From: Acheta domesticus
Taxonomy: Eukaryota; Arthropoda; Insecta; Orthoptera; Gryllidae
Length of the DNA stretch: 64,000 nt
NCBI GenBank assembly: GCA_031308135.1
Contig: JAHLJT010009436.1
Span: forward strand, 214,123,420-214,187,419
Direction: 5' to 3'
Part shown: in pieces, positions 56,478 to 64,000 of the stretch
Layout: every line of letters starts with the position of its first letter
How positions within the stretch are numbered: the stretch's first letter is position 1
The notes under the pieces: generated by a model
Told to the model about the DNA's origin: nothing
The model's input: only the letters and a program-made list of their open reading frames with translations
The model's database searches: none
Translations under genes and position numbers: made by a program

Positions 56478-56791
56478 AAGCATTGAAGGCTTTCACGGCC
56501 GGAGTCAATATTCTTGATGTCTTCCGGGCTGATGGGCCGTGGTCCAATTGGCTTGGAACTGCCAAACGTTTCGCCCACGACTGCGGTGGGCATCTTCAGT
56601 GGCGAGGTCTCGGGCGAAGTGTCCAGGACAGCGGCTTACTGGCGACTAAGCGATGTCGCCAGTAAGCCGCTGTCCCGGACACTTCGCCCGAGACCTCGCC
56701 ACTGAAGATGCCCACCGCAGTCGTGGGCGAAACGTTTGGCAGTTCCAAGCCAATTGGACCACGGCCCATCAGCCCGGAAGACATCAAGAAT
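56478..56791. mobile_element. palindromic foldback element
   Basis: A 282-bp near-perfect palindrome (56510-56791, axis between 56650 and 56651) with 141-bp arms, one arm mismatch (GTCCAGGAC against GTCCCGGAC) and only an 8-nt turn. On the left it is preceded by 32 bp of single-copy lead sequence with TTTCACGGCCGGAG. The whole is flanked by the 13-bp direct repeat AGTGTAGCCTATA (56465-56477 and 56792-56804). Each arm gives a 63-aa frame on opposite strands, the same by symmetry. It is GC-rich against AT-rich flanks. Confidence 0.93.
56700..56738 (+). ncRNA. hammerhead-ribozyme-like core in the palindrome arm
   Basis: CTGAAGA, one extra base, GCCCAC / GTGGGC hairpin (7-nt loop CGCAGTC), then GAAACGTT. 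This is the order CUGANGA - stem II - GAAA - minimal stem III of hammerhead ribozymes found in Penelope-like and related retroelements. The cleavage-site triplet would be GUU, not GUC. The other arm contains the same on the minus strand. No stem I partner was identified, so activity is unproven. Confidence 0.35.
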
Positions 56792-56804
56792 AGTGTAGCC
56801 TATA
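56792..56804. other. target-site duplication, right copy
   Basis: AGTGTAGCCTATA, identical to 56465-56477. A 13-bp duplication fits a LINE-endonuclease type of insertion better than most DNA transposases. Confidence 0.9.
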
Positions 56805-56958
56805 TTTTGTAACTGATATCAGCAAACAAAAACGTAACTTCCTGGAAAATTTAAAACGAAGTTTACAAACATTAGTACGCAAAAAAGGGAGCCAAAAGTA
56901 TTGGAACAGGTACATGATCGGCGGTTAAAAATTAAATAAAATTGTTATTGTAAACAAA

Positions 56959-57060
56959 TTAATATTTAATGAGATGTCCTTTGGCATTTAGGATGGTTTC
57001 TGTACGTCTTGTCTTCAATGGCGGCTGGTACCTCAACAAACGGTGGGTTGCTGCTGCATG
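56959..57060 (-). pseudogene. Tc1 transposase C-terminal fragment
   Basis: The minus strand encodes TRRTETILNAKGHLIKY followed by TAA (stop at 56959), the usual Tc1 C-terminal end with the KG(G)H(T)KY-like finish. It is cut off from the rest by about 1.7 kb of inserted DNA. Confidence 0.8.
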
Positions 57061-57361
57061 GAATAACGGGAACATAATTTCCAAAATTCAGAACACTAAT
57101 ATCTACTGTAATAAAACGTAAACAATTAATGTAAATGAATTAAAACTAAGTTAAGGAATATATTTTCGTGTTATTTTGTTTATTTAATTGCAATGGCCTT
57201 ATGTAAACTCTGATGAACCTGGAACTAATTTTTAAAAACGACTAATTTCATGATAGTTGGCCAGATGATGTTCGTCACTTGGCCAGTTTTTTATACCATT
57301 GACAATTTTTTATTAAAATGTTGTTTATGATGTGATTTCAATGAACCTCAACGAAGTATTT

Positions 57362-57393
57362 TAGGAAAATACCCCGAATAGGGGCGAAACGTC
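57362..57393 (+). ncRNA. hammerhead-like 3' half: stem II - GAAA - GTC
   Basis: CCCC-GAATA-GGGG forms a short stem II, followed by CGAAACGTC, a GAAA with a minimal stem III and a GUC cleavage triplet. The upstream box is AGGAAAAT where CUGANGA is expected, so the core looks mutated. An A-rich AAAAAAGAAATAAA follows. Confidence 0.3.
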
Positions 57394-58095
57394 AAAAAAG
57401 AAATAAATTGCTTAAAATATATTAAAATTTGTTTTGTTAAGGTCAAAAAACAACACACACACATACAATTAAATAAAACTAAGTTAAATAAGTCTTTATT
57501 TAAACATTCCTACATAATTTTATGCGTAATCAATGTCGGGTATGTTCTACCGCGCACATGGTTCTTGCTTTATGTCCAGTGGGCACACGAGTGTTGGTAT
57601 TAGTTCTGCGTTGAGACAATTTGACCCGGAAATAGTATTCGTACAATTCAAAAATTAAATAGTTTTCGAAAATACGGTGATCACACTCCGCATGCACTTA
57701 CGCAGTACGCTGATCGCAATCCGGAACAAGCACTTTTTTGGACTTGTTTTAAATAATTCATTTCATGATATTAGTTGTTGTTATTGCTGCTACTAGTGAT
57801 GATAACGAAAAAAATTATTGAATTTAGAAATCCTCAATAGGGCGTGAAACGAAAGTAATTTTCAGTAAATTTTACTTTGCATTCATTGTCAGAAAAATAA
57901 AACACGCATGCAGAAAACTGTCAGCCTAACGTACGTCGTTTACCGGCAGCAACAGCAACAACAAAAACAACACTTAAATACTAAAATATCCTTCACACAC
58001 TTTTTGTACTCACTACACATAAAACATGCTCCCGAAATGACCGGGAAACAACTGTCCAGCGACTGTCGCCTCGGCGAAAGAAAATTGCGTGCGTA

Positions 58096-58098
<3 letters not shown>

Positions 58099-58165
<67 letters not shown>
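58099..58165. repeat. (AG)n microsatellite
   Basis: About 33 perfect AG units. Confidence 0.98.
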
Positions 58166-58170
<5 letters not shown>

Positions 58171-58734
58171 GGGATTTCTTCCACAACAGCCAACTTTACA
58201 CAAAACAAATTGCAATCTTCAAACGAACGTTTTTAATCAATAATGCAGCGAATGAAAATAATTTCGCCAAATAGAGATAAATAATGAATGAAATACCGGC
58301 TAGTGTTGACTGAACTTGTGTTCTGCCAATAACAGGCGAAATTCATAAAATTATTTTGCAGCGAGTCAGACGAAGATAGAATATTGGGATTCCCCTGAGA
58401 CTCCCTCCGTCGCCACGCAGCTCTAGACAGCGCCACTATGATTATCCAACCTAAAGGCACATGCTTCCCGTGTTAAATCGAAGGGCCGAAGAGTAAATGC
58501 AGTAAACTCAGTTAACACAGGCAAGATCCAAGAGTGTGGTGCAATTCGTGGCAAGGCACCAGGCACCTGAGAGAGCGCCGGTTGGGCACTCTTTGGTTTC
58601 AAGACGATTTCATATACATCGATATTGCTGCAATATCTTGAATACTGAATATCATTAAAAAGAAAATGTATATTCTTAAGGTATAAGATATTATTCCATT
58701 ACCTGGGGGTTGTACAACCGTGCTACCTGAGCAC

Positions 58735-59612
58735 GAGCCGCCACTGCTTGGCTTAAATTCTACGAGCTTTGCCGTCGTAAGTGCTAAGATACTGTCCCAT
58801 TCCTCCTAGAGTGCCGGTTAAAATTTTTTTATAGAAATCGGTCTGTTCCTATTTTTTCTTCACAATATCCCATAAATAAACAATCGGATTAATGCCTGGA
58901 GATTGTCGTGGCGTTTCCAGATATCGTGGTGTATTAGAAAGGATCCCTATTCTTGTGTTTCAAGCTCTGTGCATTATATTATTGTCGTGCTGAAAAATGA
59001 AATCGTCTTTGAGGTCCATTTTTAAGCACTTTTGTGTAGTTCACTTTGCACAGCATTGATGTACGCTGCATGCTCCATTGTACCATTTATAAAGTAAAGA
59101 TTCACCACACCAGAAGCACTCTTCCTCTACCCTATACATCTCCCATCTGCGCCAAAAATATTAAATTTAATTTCATCAGCACCAATAAATTGGTTCCACA
59201 TTTATTGAGAATTGTTTCAATATTTTTTAGCAAATTCCAAGAGCTTTTTTCTGTTAAAATCATTGATGCCGAATTTCCTACGCGCCACACTTCATGGTAC
59301 TCGCTGTTTACTAGTATTATTTGAACTGTACTTGGAGAAATGTTCCAGAAGCAAGTTTGGAGCACTAAGTTTTGCATATACTTTAATGTCGCGAAAAAAT
59401 TCTTGTGTCACGTTCATTCAGCGACTGTAGCTCTCCACTTCTGCGTTTGTTCTTCACCGTTTTCCGAACACAGTACCTATCAATTACATTACATTACTAG
59501 TGTGTGATCTTAGCACAGTCTTTCCGATTTCTCTCAAAGATCTGCATTCATTACGCAAGCGAATTATTATTTTTCTCTCTTCTTCACTTGTTGCCGTTTC
59601 TTTACGCCCCAT
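58735..59612 (-). pseudogene. Tc1-family transposase, decayed (N-terminal and catalytic parts)
   Basis: The ATG at 59612 opens MGRKETATSEEERK..., a paired-like helix-turn-helix start (RLRNECRSLREIGKTV). Further on, across several frameshifts and stops, come the first catalytic Asp in GADEIKFNIFGADG (about 59150), NLYFINGTMEHAAYI, the second Asp in FQHDNNIMH (about 58980), and the third-acid motif INPIVYLWDIVKK (about 58880), where the expected Glu is Val. The transposase would bind the terminal repeats and cut-and-paste the element at TA sites; this copy cannot. The separated C-terminus is at 56959-57060. Confidence 0.85.
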
Positions 59613-60045
59613 AGTGGCATTTGATGAACAAGTACTTCAGTATCGTACAGTTCTGAATCACCGACTGACGGATACCAGAAAGGCAATTGATACATAAACC
59701 ATTACAGCTAAGGGTCAAGAGGTGAGTCTCGACTGACAAGGCGAAAATCAATCCATAGACGGCTGCAGCCGCGGTGACTTCCAGAAAAGCCGTTACAGTA
59801 TTTGAGAGTTCCAATACTTAGACATCCTTTTTCTATGAGATTTTTGTTTAAATTTCTAGTTTCTCAATTTCCTGTACTTAATTTTAAGTGTTTGTTTTTA
59901 ATTGTAGAACTTTACTGTTTATAACGCATTTTATTCCGATGATAATTTGTCATTTATATTACTTTTTCTATGTAAAATTTATTCATATTCTCATTTATTC
60001 ATATTCTTCATTTTCAAGGTGTTCCAATACTTTTGACACTCACTG

Positions 60046-60235
60046 TATAAAATGTGAGGATTGGGTCCCTCCTCACCCTGTTTCTTAATGTTCTTAATTA
60101 CACCATATAACTGTTGGAATTCGTGATTTTTTGAGGTCTTCATCGTATTTGAATTTGATGTGGCAACCTAAGTTTTAAAAACTCCACCTGCGGCTATTGG
60201 AATATGAGCTGAGCCGTTTGATTGACTAGTCTAGT
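60046..60235. other. spacer between Tc1 element and SINE
   Basis: Short AT-rich spacer; nothing recognised. Confidence 0.5.
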
Positions 60236-60740
60236 CAGTGATTCCGAGGGCGTCTACTGCTGAGTTCATTAGTCACGTAAGTGAATTGCATGTTTTTTTG
60301 TCGTGAGAGGTGGTGGTGATCTTCCTCTTCTGGATGGAAGGATCCGGCGTCGATCTACCTCAGCTTGCGAAAAATTTTCCCAACTAGGTATCTCCCACCT
60401 GCATGGCATCGCCCAAACCGGGACAAATTCTCAGCTCCCGACTGGTCTCCCGACATCTGTGGTAGAGTATGGAAGTGTGTATGCAAGAAAGGGGTGAGGA
60501 AAGGAAGATCGCGCGCGGTCCGTAGCCCGTTTGTTAGAGTACTACTCCGCCATTCGCTTGGTGTTGATCGAAGAAACCACGGAAAACTACCGATCAAAAC
60601 AGCCGGCCGCTAGAATTATCCTCCATACAGCGGCTGAATTCGACCTAGCTATCTAGCTAGTGTCCAAAATCCTGCCACACCGTAGGGATTCGAATCCTAG
60701 GACCTCCCCATCACAGGCATTGCAGTGGCATCAGTGAATA
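60236..60740 (-). mobile_element. SINE S3 copy
   Basis: S3 body with GTAGTTTTCCGTGG, TAGCGGCCGGCTG, GGGAGACCAGTCGGGAG and TAGTAGACGCCC-type tail (all minus-strand sense), plus a B box GATTCGAATCC at about 60690 (plus-strand view). The head beyond the B box is truncated. The internal GT tract is reduced to GTGTGTATG. Confidence 0.8.
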
Positions 60741-61290
60741 CTGGGCCTTGTGTCGCTCCTGAATGCGCGACGAACAGAGCGGAAACAGCGGACGCTGCTG
60801 GTCCCAAGCTCGCATAAAGGAGAAGGGTCTTTCTACTTCAAGTTCGGCATTTATTTCGCTTGCTTGAGCTAAACTACTTTCAACTTTTTGATCATCCTGG
60901 ATCTCTTATGTTTTCCACCCCAACGCTACTTGATTTCGAGGGCAAGGAAGTTATTTAACTTTCTCTTCATCTCTTTCCTCCTACTTTATTTTCTCATTTC
61001 TTTCATCTTCTGCCTTACTTCATTCATCCCTTCATTTTCCTAAGGGTAGGCGTGGATCTTCAGTAAAGGCAGTACGCCTAAGGAGAAGTTCTGTAAAAAT
61101 CATCCTGCATGCTGAGAAGCAGCGAAGGAGCAGCCCCCCCCCCCTCCATACACACTCTCGGAGACCTCCTGCAACCCTCACTTATCAGAAATTCAAAATC
61201 AACTGGCCAATAATTTTGAACTAATTATGTACTAATTTTGTACCACAATAAAAAATGTTGTACTCAACTATAAACCATTAAAAAGCGAAT
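60741..61290. other. no recognisable feature
   Basis: A moderately GC stretch (60741-60850), then pyrimidine-rich TTTC/CTTCAT words (60960-61060) and a 12-C run (61135-61146). No gene. Confidence 0.5.
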
Positions 61291-61291
61291 T

Positions 61292-61340
61292 TCAAAAGTG
61301 GGGTGCTAGGTTGATGTCAACCTAGAACCCCGACTTTTGA
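61292..61340. repeat. hairpin with ~23-bp arms
   Basis: TCAAAAGT.GGGGTGCTAGGTTGA and TCAACCTAGAACCCCGACTTTTGA are reverse complements with one mismatch and one bulge around a 2-nt turn. Confidence 0.85.
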
Positions 61341-62139
61341 CGGAGGTCTCTCGGCTCCGCGCAACGCTTTTAACATGGCCAGAGAAAAGAATTTCATTTA
61401 CTGGCAAGCCTCAAAGAATTAACTGGATGTATTCCAAAGAAGTATTTCCATTAATTACGAGCGGGTGTCATTTCAAAAAGAAATGTACTACATTCTAAGA
61501 AAATCGTTTTTATTGAAGAAATTTATCTGCAGAATTCAAATTAATTGACCCCCTCGTGAAAAATATTCTTGATCCACCACTGTTACAGATTGATAGTTTT
61601 TGCATTTTAACGATAGTATGATGTCGAGAAAACCATAACCATACTCAACGTAAAGGTAGACAGGCCCAAAATTTGTCATTTATTTAAAAATAAAATACAA
61701 AACGATACTATTTAAATACAAATTATTCGTACTTTCTCCACTTCATAGCTTGACAATTAAACAAGCGGCTGTGTGTGGAAACTGAAGTCTTCAGTAAGGG
61801 CAAGGAATACAAAATTCGTTCCCCCAAGCAGAATGAGAATGCTTTGCGTGTAAATAAAGCGTGATACTGTTCTTCGCTCATTACGGAACCTTTTATCAGA
61901 ACAAGGCGCAATGTGGGAGCAATCTTCGAACGTGCGTATCAAAAGATGAGCGAGACGATGTGGAAAAAGAAGAAATTGTGCCTGGTCGCGGGGGCTTATA
62001 TTATGTGCGTAAGTTATTCAAAAACTACTTATGAACTCTGTATGAGTAGCTAAAATGTATTATACGTGAAATGTATTAAACTAGAGGGCTTTCCACAGCA
62101 TGCTTTGCCTTAACTAGCGGCCACAAGTAGAAAATTGTG
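61341..62139. other. no recognisable gene
   Basis: AT-rich; minus-strand frames of 61-62 codons only. Confidence 0.5.
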
Positions 62140-62560
62140 ACAATTTCACTCAAAATTATGCGAAAAACTATTTCTAAAACTCATAGACATAAACATGTAG
62201 GCCTACATAGAATGATTTAAAGATCTAATATTGAAGAAAATATTGTATTAAGAAAAAATCTCTGCCTTCAAAAGTGAAGACGTAGGGCATGTTCGAAAAA
62301 CTGGCCCTTTTGCAATTTTCGAAATTTTAGAAGTTTTAATGAAAATAGAGTCAAATTTATAAGCGAAATTTGCTCTTGTAGAACAAAATAAAGAGAAATT
62401 TTGGAGCATCTTTTGTGAAGAAATAAAAATGTCTTAGAAGCTTCACGTAAAGTAGTAAAAAAATTAAAATTATTTTTAAATTCGCAGTATCTTGTGTTCG
62501 GTCAGATCAATGGAGGAATAAGAATGTTTGAGAACTATCCTGTGAGCGGTTAGGAGCAAA
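62140..62560 (+). repeat. dispersed repeat R1 copy
   Basis: CACTCAAAATTATGCGAAAAAC, AGAAAAAATCTCTGCCTTCAAA, GAAGACG..., TTTTGCAATTTTCGAAATTTTAG, CTTCACGTAAAGTA and TTCGGTCAGATCAATGG follow R1 order. The signature word is mutated to GAAGACGTAGGGCATG. Confidence 0.6.
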
Positions 62561-64000
62561 AAGAAAGAAGAAAAGGGCTGAAGAAAATTGTATTTTTTTA
62601 AATTATCCTAATTGCATTCAAAATCACACAACACCTAATCATATTCGTATTTTGAAAAAAGTTAATGTTATTGATTTCACATCAAAATATAGACGGAAAT
62701 TATTTTTATTAGAGAAAAATGTATTTCTATTTAAATTTTGACGTAATCCATCATTACACAACCTTCACTAAACTAAGTATACGCTCCCTACCTACATCTC
62801 TATACTACGCTCTCTCTACAATTTCTATAACTTAAAAGTATATGTATAATGTGAGAATGCACACGTAAAGGGAGTTTGTAGGAAGTGGAAATTATATTCC
62901 ATGACTTTATTGCATATCAAATAACATTAAAACATTAAATTCAGTGTATTCCAGAATATTAGATTTTTCCCGTAAAATATGGATATTGAATCATAACTCT
63001 GTAAGAAGCATAACTTTTTCCCCACAAAAATCTCCCTCTTTACCCGAACATCGAATTGATATTTCCGTGGGCAATAATTCTAATTACATTGAAAAGTTTA
63101 AATTTGCCAACTATCTAATTAGGAATCCAAACCTATTTAGGAATTGGTCTTCTGGGTAATTTACTTATTGCCCGAGCAATTTCTTTTGTCCTATTTTGAT
63201 TTATTTTTCCTCTTATATGCCTCTCATTACTTGAAAAAAGTCGCGTATTGAATTTTCTCGTTGAAAGTGAAATGTATCCATTATTTACCCGCCTCAAACA
63301 CGCTCATGGAACAACTCATAGGACAAGCACGTAATACGATACACGCATGAGTATAACGGGTTGCATAGCAAGAAGTAATGTTATTCTTCGTTTATTTGGA
63401 GCTTTTCAAAATAATGAAATGTGTCTTCACTTAAGGACTGCAATACCATCTAAATTGTCTCTCTTGAGTTAATTTCTTTCAATTATGAATCAGTAAATTA
63501 ATTTTTTGTTAAATTTTGTTATGAACATTATCAATTTTCTTTTTTAACACACTTTTAAGTAATTGGCATCATTTGTTCACATTAGTCTAAAAAATTACAT
63601 CTGATTAAGCAAACATCTTCTTCCAACCTAATAAAGATTCGTTGTTTTCACAATTCTTAAATATTTCTTAAAAAATGTACAGTAAATAAAATTATGTTTT
63701 TAGCATGAGCAAGCTGCCTCAAAACATTAATTTTAAAACGTTTCAAAATAGGACCAGATTCTTTTGTCTACTGGATTCTTATAAAATTGAAATGTAAAAG
63801 TTGCTAATGACCCAGCAGTCGATGCAACTATAATCCAAGGATAAAAATAATAAGAAATAAGAAAAGAAGCATGATATGGTATTAAACAAATCCAAGTGTG
63901 AATGAATGTTAATTTGCTAAAATATAAGAATGATACTTTAACTCTTATTTTGCAAATTGTATTTTTGCTTGTTTGTTTGTGAATACACTGCATATAATTC
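62561..64000. other. AT-rich DNA without recognisable features
   Basis: No frame above 90 codons, no element termini and no match to the repeats described above. Confidence 0.5.

Larger units (their letters stand above)
57060..58735. mobile_element. ~1.7-kb insertion in the Tc1 transposase, unclassified
   Basis: It separates the two parts of the transposase. It contains inverted words CTGGCCAAGTGACGAACATCATCTGGCCA (57260-57290), the ACCCCGAATAGGGGCGAAACGTC motif and (AG)n. No reading frame of note was found. It may comprise more than one insertion, and the borders are approximate. Confidence 0.45.
56360..60045 (-). mobile_element. Tc1-like transposon with nested insertions
   Basis: Inverted termini CAGTTAATGTCAAAAGTTTTGG (56360) and, reversed, CAGTGAGTGTCAAAAGTATTGG (60045) continue through AACACC. 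TA flanks both ends (56358-56359 and 60046-60047). At 3.7 kb it is about twice the usual Tc1 length. The excess is explained by the palindromic element at 56478-56804 and about 1.7 kb at roughly 57060-58735 that splits the transposase C-terminus. Transcription of the transposase is on the minus strand. Confidence 0.88.

Noticed and set aside
56510..56791. palindrome as a Rho-independent terminator or bacterial attachment site
   Set aside because: Eukaryotic context, 141-bp arms and a flanking 13-bp duplication point to a mobile element.
58089..58274. Arg-Glu repeat and Ser-Leu repeat frames
   Set aside because: Translations of the (AG)n microsatellite.

Overview
This window is transposon-rich, AT-rich nuclear DNA of an animal, most likely an insect. 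The reasons are intron-split coding, dense microsatellites, tRNA-headed SINEs, Tc1/mariner and hAT relics, a LINE of the jockey/CR1 type, and one recognisable host exon whose closest remembered match is an insect conventional protein kinase C. No bacterial operon structure, rRNA gene or CRISPR array is present, and no intact tRNA gene was found. The species cannot be fixed from the sequence.

Layout. 0-1 kb: a frameshifted, probably TE-derived ORF pair. 1-10 kb: AT-rich DNA with a (GGAC)n array born inside a dispersed repeat, small hairpins and a SINE. 10.1-20.1 kb: a 3.3-kb unit present twice in direct orientation, about 6.65 kb apart; the DNA between the copies holds a 137-bp TA-flanked MITE, a SINE and dispersed repeat R1. 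20-27.9 kb: a hAT-like MITE, R1 copies, simple repeats, a 10-bp minisatellite and GC-rich islands. 27.9-35 kb: a dense pile of non-autonomous DNA transposons, a decayed IS630/mariner-type transposase and SINEs. 35-42.9 kb: few features. 42.9-44.3 kb: two neighbouring 16-bp satellites. 47.1-47.3 kb: the first coding exon of a conventional PKC, minus strand. 48-52.8 kb: intergenic or upstream DNA with R1 copies in both orientations. 53.0-56.2 kb: a decayed LINE. 56.36-60.05 kb: a Tc1-like transposon carrying at least two later insertions, one a nearly perfect 282-bp palindrome with a 13-bp target duplication. 60.2-64 kb: a SINE, an R1 copy and AT-rich DNA.

The only confident host coding sequence is the PKC exon, 194 nt long. 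Everything else with protein resemblance is a mobile-element relic. The points most worth a second look are the palindromic element with hammerhead-like cores, the two-copy 3.3-kb unit whose differences are mostly single-base indels, the paired 16-bp satellites, and the dispersed repeats R1 and R2 that seed microsatellites. All family assignments come from motif reading and memory; no database search was run.
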